In this document: positions 5,774 to 12,335 of the stretch, piece after piece
How the letters are laid out: the number at the start of each line of letters is the position of its first letter
How positions within the stretch are numbered: the stretch's first letter is position 1
DNA from: an uncultured Taibaiella sp.
GTDB taxonomy: Bacteria; Bacteroidota; Bacteroidia; Chitinophagales; Chitinophagaceae
DNA length: 12,335 nt
Reading direction: 5' to 3'
Assembly: GCA_946886975.1 (NCBI GenBank)
Contig: CAMPJV010000043.1
Location: 1-12,335 of the forward strand
Notes under the pieces: model-generated
Told to the model about the DNA's origin: nothing
Database searches by the model: none
The model's input: the letters and a program-made list of their open reading frames with translations, nothing else
Made by a program: the position numbers and the translations under genes

Positions 5774-7864
5774 ATGAAAAACTGGTCATTACCCATTATG
5801 GCATTATTGGGCACACAGATCTTTATAGCCTCCTGTACAGCGGTTGCTGATAGTAATTCATCGAGCCAGGACTCTTTGCAAACTGAAGCTACTGCTACGT
5901 ATGACAGCACCTTTAATGTCGAGGCTGAGTCTTTTGCAGACATACAGGTGCTTCGTTACCAGGTCCCCGGCTTCGATCAATTGAGCGCGCAACAAAAAGA
6001 GCTGGCGTACTACCTGTATGAAGCCGCATTAGCCGGACGTGATATAATTTACGATCAGAAGAGTAAGTATGGTATCATGCTGCGCAAGACACTGGAGACT
6101 GTTTACGGCACTTATAATGGCGACAAGAATTCCGAGGACTGGAAGAAGTTTGAGGAGTACTGCGGCCGCTTCTGGTTTAGCAATGGTAATCACCATCATT
6201 ATAGCAATGAGAAGTTCCTGCCTGAATGTAGCTATGATTACTTCGCTGAAGTAGTAAAGAACAGCGATATCTCAAAGCTACCTGTCAATGCAGGAGAAGA
6301 TGTAGAAGCGTTTCTGACCCGGATAAAGCCTCTTATTTACGACCCGAAGGTGGAGCCAAAGGTTGTTGACCTTCGTCCAAACGTTGACAATGTGGTTAAT
6401 TCCTCCAACAATTTCTATGAGGGAGTTACCCAGAAGGAAGTGGATGCATTTTACGCCAAGTTCGACACAAAGGGCGATGCACCTTCCTGGGGTCTGAACA
6501 GCAAGACCATGAAGGAGAACGGCCAGGTCGTAGAAAAGGTATGGAAGATTGGCGGCATGTATTCTGCTGCTATAGAGAAAATCGTGGGCTGGTTGGAGAA
6601 AGCTGTGAACGTAGCTGAAAACGACCAGCAGAAGAAGGCCCTGCAGTTGCTGGTGCAATATTATCGCACAGGAGATCTGAAAACTTTCGATGAATACAGC
6701 ATTGCATGGGTGAATGACGTGAACTCACGGATTGATGTGGTAAATGGATTCATAGAGGTTTACCTGGACGCTATAGGCAAGAAAGGAAGCTTTGAAAGCG
6801 TGGTTTCGATGAAAGACATAGAAGCTACGAAGAGGATCGCGGCGATAGCTGCACAGGCCCAATGGTTTGAGGACAACTCGCCATTGATGCAAGAGCATAA
6901 AAAGACTACAGTAAAGGGAATTACCGCAAAAGTAATTACAGCGATTGTGGAGAGTGGGGATGCAGCTCCCAGCACACCCATTGGTATCAATCTTCCGAAT
7001 GCTGACTGGATCAGAAAAAATCATGGGTCGAAATCAGTGTCGTTGGGAAACATTATTCACTCCTATAACGTGGCTTCGGCCAAAGGAGGAATGCTGGATG
7101 AATTTGCAGTAAACGATACTGTGAAGCAACGCGCCAAGAAGTACGGTAACCTTGCTTCCGATCTTCATACTGACATGCACGAGTGCATAGGGCACGCATC
7201 GGGCCAGATCAATCCTGGGGTAGAAACTACAGACAAGACATTGAAGAATTATGCATCAACGTTGGAAGAAGCGCGTGCGGATCTCGTTGCCCTGTATTAT
7301 GCAATTGACCCTAAGCTGGTCGAGATAGGGGTAGCGCCAAGCGTGGAAGTTGGAAAGGCAGAGTATGATAGCTACATGATGAACGGCCTGATGACGCAGC
7401 TTACAAGACTAAAGCCCGGAGAGCAAATTGAAGAATCACACATGCGTAACCGACAGCTGAACGCAAAGTGGGTTTATGAGAAAGGAAAGGCAGAGAATGT
7501 GGTGGAGTTTGTGAAGAGAGACGGGAAAACGTACGTGCGTGTGAACGACTACGAGAAGCTCCGCAAATTGTTTGGCGAGTTGCTCAGAGAAATACAAAGG
7601 ATTAAATCAGAAGGTGATTTTACTGCTGGAAAGAACCTGGTTGAGACTTACGGCGTAAAGGTTGATCCCGCGCTTCATAAGGAAGTTCGTGAGCGTTATG
7701 CAAAGCTGAATATGAAGCCATATAAAGGGTTTATTCAGCCTAAGCTGGTGCCAGTTATGGAAGGTGGTAAAATAACTAATGTAAAGATAGAGTACCCTAC
7801 GAGCTTCTATCAGCAAATGATGGAGTACGGAGTGAACTATGCCTATCTTCCAATCAAGAACTAG
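5774..7864 (+). CDS. Dipeptidyl-peptidase III, lipoprotein, family M49
   Basis: This zinc exopeptidase (696 aa) removes dipeptides from the N-terminus of oligopeptides. The zinc site is clear: HECIGH at residues 469-474 supplies two His ligands and the catalytic Glu470, and EEARAD (498-503) supplies the third ligand, probably Glu499. Eukaryotic enzymes have HELLGH; HECxGH is the bacteroidetal form. The N-terminus is a lipoprotein signal (hydrophobic core, then IAS-C with Cys21) followed by a Ser-rich linker to about residue 45. The mature enzyme is therefore expected to be membrane-anchored in the envelope, where it could trim imported peptides. No obvious acidic surface-export signal follows the Cys. 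Length is close to other bacteroidetal DPP III proteins. The gene is divergent from the lipoprotein gene (133-bp gap) and ends at a strong terminator. Confidence 0.93.
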   Translation: MKNWSLPIMALLGTQIFIASCTAVADSNSSSQDSLQTEATATYDSTFNVEAESFADIQVLRYQVPGFDQLSAQQKELAYYLYEAALAGRDIIYDQKSKYGIMLRKTLETVYGTYNGDKNSEDWKKFEEYCGRFWFSNGNHHHYSNEKFLPECSYDYFAEVVKNSDISKLPVNAGEDVEAFLTRIKPLIYDPKVEPKVVDLRPNVDNVVNSSNNFYEGVTQKEVDAFYAKFDTKGDAPSWGLNSKTMKENGQVVEKVWKIGGMYSAAIEKIVGWLEKAVNVAENDQQKKALQLLVQYYRTGDLKTFDEYSIAWVNDVNSRIDVVNGFIEVYLDAIGKKGSFESVVSMKDIEATKRIAAIAAQAQWFEDNSPLMQEHKKTTVKGITAKVITAIVESGDAAPSTPIGINLPNADWIRKNHGSKSVSLGNIIHSYNVASAKGGMLDEFAVNDTVKQRAKKYGNLASDLHTDMHECIGHASGQINPGVETTDKTLKNYASTLEEARADLVALYYAIDPKLVEIGVAPSVEVGKAEYDSYMMNGLMTQLTRLKPGEQIEESHMRNRQLNAKWVYEKGKAENVVEFVKRDGKTYVRVNDYEKLRKLFGELLREIQRIKSEGDFTAGKNLVETYGVKVDPALHKEVRERYAKLNMKPYKGFIQPKLVPVMEGGKITNVKIEYPTSFYQQMMEYGVNYAYLPIKN

Positions 7865-7879
7865 TCAACGAGATCATAT

Positions 7880-7922
7880 AAAATGAGAAAGGGTAGCAAT
7901 GCGCTACCCTTTCTCATTTTTT
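7880..7922. terminator. Bidirectional terminator between the DPP III gene and lon
   Basis: A perfect 18-bp inverted repeat pairs 7880-7897 with 7903-7920 around a 5-nt loop (AATGC). The right arm ends in a T-run (CATTTTTT) and the left arm begins with A's preceded by ATAT, so each strand reads stem then T-tract. It lies 15 bp after the DPP III stop and 11 bp beyond the lon stop, and serves both convergent genes. Confidence 0.92.
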
Positions 7923-7933
7923 ACTCGAGGAGG

Positions 7934-10357
7934 CTATCTTTTCATCAAGGCAAAGTCCAACACCTCGTTCATTTCAGATACGTAGTGAAACCTTACTCCT
8001 TTTATGTAATCCTTATTGATCTCTTCAACATCTTTTTCATTGTGCCTGCAGAGAATGATATCTTTTATACCCGCCCTTTTTGCAGCGAGAACCTTTTCTT
8101 TAATGCCACCTACCGGCAGAACCTGTCCTCGTAATGTTATCTCACCGGTCATGGCCAGATAAGGTTTCACCCTGCGTCCGGTAAATGCTGACGCAAGGGA
8201 GGTAAGCATGGTTACCCCAGCGCTAGGCCCGTCCTTTGGAACAGCGCCTTCAGGAACATGTATGTGTACGTTTGTCTCTTCAAACTTCTCCAGGGGTATT
8301 GAGAATACAGGGGCGTGGGCTTTTAAGTAAGAGAGCGCAGTACTGGCACTTTCTTTCATTACGTTCCCGAGGTTGCCTGTAAGTGTCAGACCACCTTTGC
8401 CTTTCGACAGGCTGGTTTCTATGAACAAAATGTCGCCACCTACGTATGTCCAGGCCAGGCCGACAGTTACGCCTGCAGGGTGTCCTTTTGTATAAATTTC
8501 ATTGTTGAACTTGGGCTTGCCCAATACCTTTTCGATTTGCTGCGGCGTAACCTGTGGTACCACGACTTCCTCCATAGCAACCTGCCTGGCTACTGACCGC
8601 ATTACTGCAGCCATAAGGCGATCAAGCTCCCGGACTCCAGACTCACGGGTGTATTCCTGTATCAGCTTGCCGATAACTTTATCCGGGAAGCGGAGCGGAG
8701 TCTTCGTCAACCCATGCAGGTCTTTCTGCTTGGGTATGAGATGGCGCTTAGCGATCTCTGTTTTTTCTTCTATTGAATAGCCTGAAAGCTGAATGATTTC
8801 AAGCCTGTCTCTAAGGGCAGGCTGAATATCACTTAAGCTATTGGCAGTAGCGACGAACAGGACCTTTGAAAGGTCAAACTCCAGCTCGAGGTAGTTGTCA
8901 TAGAACGAATTATTCTGCTCAGGGTCAAGTATTTCAAGCAATGCTGAGCTTGGGTCCCCGCGGAAATCCTTTCCTATCTTATCTATTTCATCTAAAATAA
9001 AAACTGGATTCGCAGACTTTACTTTACGCAAGGACTGTATTATCCGCCCGGGCATGGCACCTATGTATGTTTTTCTATGGCCACGGAGTTCACTTTCATC
9101 ATGAAGGCCACCAAGGCTTAGTCTGACATAACGACGATGTATAGCATTAGCAATACTCTTGCCAAGGGAAGTTTTTCCTATACCAGGGGGCCCTACGAAG
9201 CACAGGATCGGGGATTTCATATCCCCTTTTAGCTTAAGGACCGCCAGATATTCGAGAATGCGGTCCTTGATCTTATCCATGCCGTAATGGTCGTCGTCAA
9301 GGATTTGTGAGGCCAGTTTAAGGTCGTACTTGTCTTCAGTATAGGTCTCCCACGGAAGATCCAGGATGAGATCAAGATGGTTGTAGATGACAGAGTAATC
9401 AGGGGTGCTGGGATGCATCCTCTCCAGCTTTTGAATGTTCTTCTGGACCAGTTCACGGGCAGCGTCAGTGAGTTTTACCTCTTCTGCCCTCTTCTGTATG
9501 TCTCTTAATTCTCTTTCATTTGGATCGCCACCCAGTTCTTCCTTGATACTTTTTAATTGCTGCTGCAGGAAGTACTCGCGTTGTTGACGATCGATATCCG
9601 CGCGCGTCTTGTTAGTTATTTCGTTCTTGAGCTCAACCATCTGGAGTTCAGACTGCAACATCTGAAGCAGGCGTTCTGCGCGAAGCTTTACATCATCCTC
9701 TTCGAGCAGCCCTTGCTTTTCTTCAAGCTTCACGGGGATGTTCGAAGCAACGAAGTGCATGAGGAAGGACTGGTGCTCGATATTGCGGAGAACTATACTA
9801 GTTTCCGTAGGCATATTGGGCGACTGCTGGGCAATTCGCTCCGAGTGATCCTTAATAGAAGACATAACTGCCTCAAACGTGGCATCACCGACAGGAAACT
9901 TGTCCTCAAGATATTTTACAGTGGCAGAGAAATAGGGCTCTTCCTGGGTATAGGCCTCGATCTCGAAACGCATACGACCCATTATAAAGATAGTTGTATT
10001 ACCATCCGGCATTTTAATCTGCTTGACCACTTTAGCCAGAGTTCCGATCTTGAAGATGTCTTTCGTGTCAGGGTCATCATTATTCCCATCTTTCTGTGCT
10101 ACAACACCAATCCATTTGTCTTTCTTCTGAGCCTCGGCAATAGCCTTCACAGATTTATCTCTGGCGACCGTAATTGGCAGAACCACATTCGGAAAAAGAA
10201 CTGTATTGCGGAGAGCTATTATAGGAATTTCGTCGGGAAGGCTACCTTTCTCCTGTTCATCCATTTCATCTTCGCCAAGCGGGACGATAGGCATAAACTC
10301 CATTTCATGTTCAGGCTGAGCTATTAATATATCGAACATTGATTTCATTGCAGACAT
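7934..10357 (-). CDS. lon: ATP-dependent Lon protease
   Basis: Lon (807 aa) is a cytosolic AAA+ serine protease that unfolds and degrades damaged and regulatory proteins. Domains in order are an N-terminal substrate-binding LON domain (about 45-240), a helical coiled-coil linker (about 240-345), and an AAA+ module with Walker A GPPGIGKT (389-396) and Walker B VFILDE (452-457). The C-terminal protease domain has catalytic Ser712 in PKDGPSAG and Lys755 in [13 protein letters not shown]. The 43-residue Ser-Lys spacing equals that of E. coli Lon. Both active sites are intact and the length is normal. ATG codons at 10357, 10348 and 10339 are all possible starts; the first is used here. The extra acidic N-terminal stretch ([10 protein letters not shown]) before the LON domain resembles other bacteroidetal Lon proteins. 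No CIRCE-type heat-shock operator was seen upstream. Confidence 0.97.
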   Translation of the reverse strand: MSAMKSMFDILIAQPEHEMEFMPIVPLGEDEMDEQEKGSLPDEIPIIALRNTVLFPNVVLPITVARDKSVKAIAEAQKKDKWIGVVAQKDGNNDDPDTKDIFKIGTLAKVVKQIKMPDGNTTIFIMGRMRFEIEAYTQEEPYFSATVKYLEDKFPVGDATFEAVMSSIKDHSERIAQQSPNMPTETSIVLRNIEHQSFLMHFVASNIPVKLEEKQGLLEEDDVKLRAERLLQMLQSELQMVELKNEITNKTRADIDRQQREYFLQQQLKSIKEELGGDPNERELRDIQKRAEEVKLTDAARELVQKNIQKLERMHPSTPDYSVIYNHLDLILDLPWETYTEDKYDLKLASQILDDDHYGMDKIKDRILEYLAVLKLKGDMKSPILCFVGPPGIGKTSLGKSIANAIHRRYVRLSLGGLHDESELRGHRKTYIGAMPGRIIQSLRKVKSANPVFILDEIDKIGKDFRGDPSSALLEILDPEQNNSFYDNYLELEFDLSKVLFVATANSLSDIQPALRDRLEIIQLSGYSIEEKTEIAKRHLIPKQKDLHGLTKTPLRFPDKVIGKLIQEYTRESGVRELDRLMAAVMRSVARQVAMEEVVVPQVTPQQIEKVLGKPKFNNEIYTKGHPAGVTVGLAWTYVGGDILFIETSLSKGKGGLTLTGNLGNVMKESASTALSYLKAHAPVFSIPLEKFEETNVHIHVPEGAVPKDGPSAGVTMLTSLASAFTGRRVKPYLAMTGEITLRGQVLPVGGIKEKVLAAKRAGIKDIILCRHNEKDVEEINKDYIKGVRFHYVSEMNEVLDFALMKR

Positions 10358-10358
10358 T

Positions 10359-10481
10359 ATGGCAAATAAACCTCAGTTTAAGGCAGTATTGAGGGTAATC
10401 CTTAGAGGCAATATTGATGCCAAAGGGCCTGTAACTGTAATTTTAGCAGGAGCAAACTTATCCTATATTTACAGAAAGTAG
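10359..10481 (+). CDS. Possible 40-aa small ORF in the lon/barrel-protein gap
   Basis: An ATG at 10359 opens a 40-codon frame ending TAG at 10479-10481. It fills nearly the whole intergenic region, starts 1 bp from the divergent lon ATG and stops 6 bp before the next gene's ATG. The peptide is basic (MANKPQFKAVLRVILRG at its start, SYIYRK at its end) with a short hydrophobic stretch (VTVILAGANL). It matches nothing I recognise. The region also contains the candidate lon promoter, and an open frame of this length is not rare by chance, so this is only a weak candidate. Confidence 0.15.
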   Translation: MANKPQFKAVLRVILRGNIDAKGPVTVILAGANLSYIYRK

Positions 10482-10485
10482 CAAC
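10453..10485 (-). promoter_or_regulatory. lon: Candidate lon promoter
   Basis: The minus strand reads TAAGTTTG at 10460-10453, an exact TAnnTTTG -7 box. A partial -33 element GTTG (10485-10482) lies 21 bp upstream. This would give a lon leader of about 90 nt. The motif is short, so chance occurrence is possible. Confidence 0.35.
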
Positions 10486-10487
10486 CT

Positions 10488-11276
10488 ATGCGAGCAAATT
10501 TCCTGTTGACCTGTGCTATATTAATCATCACACCCCAGATTTCGATGGCGCAGCAAAAGGAAATAGACACTGTTCAAAACTTCACGGTCAAAGTACCCGA
10601 GCAAAAGAGGTTTTATGCCGGTAACGGATTAGATTTTATGATGTTGTCTACAGCGATCGTATCTAAACCAGGAAAGACGGCTCACATAACAATGCCACGA
10701 TTTACAGCCGCAGTAAACATAGGCTTCACCTTTAGTTATGACCTAAGCACTCGTTTTGGCGTTTTTAGCGGCATTGGGTTAAGAAATATGGGCTTTATAG
10801 AAAAGGTAGGCGACAGTACTATAAAAAGAAGGGTTTACTCCTTAGGTGTCCCGCTAGGGGTAAAAATCGGGAATCTGAGAAACAGGAACTTCGTATTTTT
10901 TGGCGGAGGTATTGATGTACCTTTTCACTACAAAGAGAAGAGCTTTAGAGAACGAGGGGACAAGGATAGAATAAACGAATGGTTTAGTGACCGGACCCAA
11001 AGAATAATGCCTTTTATGTTTGCCGGGTTGTCCTTCGATCCGGGGGTGACACTGAAGCTTCAGTATTATCCCGGGAACTTTCTTAACCCGGATTATGAGG
11101 AAAGAGCTAAGGGGACATACACCGGGCTTCCGCCGATTATCAAACCTTATGCAGGATATTCAGTTCATCTACTGTTGCTCAGCCTTGGTATCGACATTCA
11201 TTACAACCAGTACAAGATACAGGAAAGAGAATATCAGGAAATGAAGAAGGAACGTCAGAAAGTCAATCTGATGTAG
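10488..11276 (+). CDS. Outer-membrane beta-barrel protein
   Basis: The protein is 262 aa with a Sec signal peptide (MRANFLLTC... to about residue 21, ISMA-QQ, cleaved before QQ). The rest alternates aromatic/hydrophobic and Gly-rich strands: FTAAVNIGFTFSYDL, FGVFSGIGLRNMGF, VYSLGVPLGVKIG, NFVFFGGGIDVPFHY, MPFMFAGLSF, VTLKLQYYPG and HLLLLSLGIDIHY. These fit a barrel of about 8-10 strands, similar to the OMP_b-brl/PorT-like families of Bacteroidota. An unusual charged helical tail of about 20 residues (QEREYQEMKKERQKVN) follows the last strand. Substrate or partner is unknown. An imperfect -7 box (TATATTTA, 10464-10471) lies 16 bp before the start. The stop is 10 bp from that of the convergent redox gene. 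Confidence 0.7.
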   Translation: MRANFLLTCAILIITPQISMAQQKEIDTVQNFTVKVPEQKRFYAGNGLDFMMLSTAIVSKPGKTAHITMPRFTAAVNIGFTFSYDLSTRFGVFSGIGLRNMGFIEKVGDSTIKRRVYSLGVPLGVKIGNLRNRNFVFFGGGIDVPFHYKEKSFRERGDKDRINEWFSDRTQRIMPFMFAGLSFDPGVTLKLQYYPGNFLNPDYEERAKGTYTGLPPIIKPYAGYSVHLLLLSLGIDIHYNQYKIQEREYQEMKKERQKVNLM

Positions 11277-11286
11277 CAGGTCTTTT

Positions 11287-12335
11287 CTATTTTAAAGTTT
11301 GGGCCAGTGCTTCTATCAATGCTTCGCCCCTAAGATCTCTCGCGACCACTTTACCTTGTGGGTCGACAAGAAAATTGGCTGGGATTGACTGCACATCATA
11401 TGTTCTGGCAGCTATAGACTCCCAACCTTTCAGATCGCTAATGTGCGTCCAGGACAGGTTATCCTTCTTAATAGCGGCTTCCCATTTGTCTTTGTCGTTG
11501 TCGAGAGAAACCCCCAACACCGTAAAATTCTTTTCTTTGAACTTATTGTAAGCCGCTACAACGTTCGGGTTTTCCCCTCTGCAAGGAGCACACCAAGAAG
11601 CCCAGAAGTCTACCAATACATACTTTCCTTTAAATGAGCTCAAGGTGACAGGATCACCAGCGGGAGTTTGAAGCTGAATTTCCGGAGCTGTTGAGCCGAC
11701 CTGAATGCCTGCCACTGTTTCCGCTTCTGCAGGAGCGGTCATTTTAGCTACTTTAGCAGAAAAGTCTTTGGCGAGCTGACTTTGTGGGAAGCGCCGGTTC
11801 AGCGATTGGGTGAACACACCGAGGAAGTCCCTTTCTACAGCCGGGTTCAGCATCTGTACGGCAAACAATGCATTTGGCAGATACTTCGTGGTGTCGGCAT
11901 ACTGTTCAATATATCGCGTAAACTGCATATTCATGTCGCGTAAATCCTGTTGAGCAGCCGCAAGCATAGTGTCGTTGCCTTTAGCCTGAAGTGTATCCAT
12001 AACAACGGTTATGGTATTGAAATCTCTCAGATGTTCTCTGACTACAACTAAGAACTGGCGAAGGCTGGCAGAGGATGCTGATCCCGCAACGTTATAGGCC
12101 TCGAGATTGTTCCAATCGCCGGTGACCTTTATTGTGCCTTTGTCCACTGACAACAATACGAATTGGCTTTGCTCGAAACGTAGTCTATAAAGGCCGGGCT
12201 CAGGAGCCGTACCGCTCAACTCGAAGTCTCCGCTTTTATCGGTCTTACCAGAATCTACGATTGCGATCTCGTCAATGTTAAGTTCCTCCAGAAAGACACG
12301 TTGGCTGGGCATGTTCTCGATGTGCCCCACGATTG
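11287..12335 (-). CDS. TlpA-like thiol:disulfide oxidoreductase with DUF4369-type N-terminus (5' partial)
   Basis: The C-terminal third is a TlpA/ResA-type thioredoxin domain: VGSTAPEIQL, then KGKYVLVDFWASWCAPCRGE with the redox pair CAPC (codons 11590-11592 and 11581-11583), and the cis-proline in SIPANFLVDPQGKVVA (codon 11380-11382). The N-terminal part (DKSGDFELSG, PGLYRLRFE, then a helical segment to about codon 11730) matches the DUF4369 plus helical arrangement seen in many bacteroidetal envelope thioredoxins. The role is probably reduction or exchange of disulfides in the periplasm; the substrate is unknown. The codon at 12328-12330 is GTG, but the frame stays open to the window edge (ATC, then a split codon), and a DUF4369 strand is under way there. 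The start and the expected signal or lipoprotein peptide therefore lie outside the window. Confidence 0.88.
   Translation of the reverse strand, partial: IVGHIENMPSQRVFLEELNIDEIAIVDSGKTDKSGDFELSGTAPEPGLYRLRFEQSQFVLLSVDKGTIKVTGDWNNLEAYNVAGSASSASLRQFLVVVREHLRDFNTITVVMDTLQAKGNDTMLAAAQQDLRDMNMQFTRYIEQYADTTKYLPNALFAVQMLNPAVERDFLGVFTQSLNRRFPQSQLAKDFSAKVAKMTAPAEAETVAGIQVGSTAPEIQLQTPAGDPVTLSSFKGKYVLVDFWASWCAPCRGENPNVVAAYNKFKEKNFTVLGVSLDNDKDKWEAAIKKDNLSWTHISDLKGWESIAARTYDVQSIPANFLVDPQGKVVARDLRGEALIEALAQTLK

Noticed and set aside
5641..5943. Upstream extension of the minus-strand lipoprotein frame to 5943
   Set aside because: It would overlap the start of the divergent DPP III gene and place the lipoprotein signal in mid-protein. 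The signal peptide marks 5640 as the start.
7883..8134. Plus-strand open frame running from the terminator into lon
   Set aside because: It consists of the terminator stem and antisense lon sequence, with no support as a gene.
9557..10327. Long plus-strand open frame (256 codons) opposite lon
   Set aside because: It is antisense to the conserved N-terminal part of Lon and its translation is unlike any family; it follows from the codon use of lon.
10358..10487. CIRCE or other known heat-shock operator upstream of lon
   Set aside because: No TTAGCACTC/GAGTGCTAA-type inverted repeat is present in the gap.
12328..12330. GTG at 12330 as the start of the TlpA-like gene
   Set aside because: The frame stays open to the window edge, the N-terminal domain is already under way, and no signal peptide follows the GTG.

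Overview
The window looks like a chromosomal housekeeping region from a member of the Bacteroidota, most likely Chitinophagaceae or a close relative (taxon inferred from gene character, not from a search). The signs are an AtpB with the His-rich N-terminal extension typical of that phylum, AT-rich leaders without clear Shine-Dalgarno sequences, a lipoprotein dipeptidyl-peptidase III with the bacteroidetal HECxGH motif, a TlpA-like reductase with a DUF4369-type N-terminal half, and -7 boxes of the form TAnnTTTG. No phage, transposon, CRISPR, tRNA or rRNA was seen.

Layout. Positions 1-4070 (+) hold an ATP synthase operon in the order atpB (5' end outside the window), atpE, atpF, atpH, atpA, closed by a strong intrinsic terminator. 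atpG does not follow atpA, so the gamma, beta and epsilon genes must lie elsewhere. A GC-rich hairpin with a T-rich tail sits between atpE and atpF. A 224-bp gap (4022-4245) holds the terminator, a duplicated 9-mer and an 11-bp tandem repeat. On the minus strand follow rluF (23S rRNA pseudouridine synthase) and, just upstream of it, a small lipoprotein gene of unknown function; the two probably form one unit. Divergent from these is a lipoprotein dipeptidyl-peptidase III (+), which converges on lon (-) across a perfect 18-bp bidirectional terminator hairpin. Divergent from lon is an outer-membrane beta-barrel protein gene (+). It ends 10 bp from the stop codon of a convergent TlpA-like thiol:disulfide oxidoreductase gene (-), whose 5' end runs off the window.

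How the genes relate. The first block makes the Fo sector (a, c, b), the delta stalk and the catalytic-ring alpha subunit of the FoF1 ATP synthase. The rest is a set of unrelated housekeeping and envelope functions: rRNA modification, cytosolic protein quality control, periplasmic peptide trimming, envelope redox and an outer-membrane protein. I see no convincing new multi-gene system. The items most worth a second look are the atpE/atpF hairpin, the early end of the atp operon, the 11-bp repeat array, and a 40-codon frame that fills the lon/barrel-protein intergenic region.
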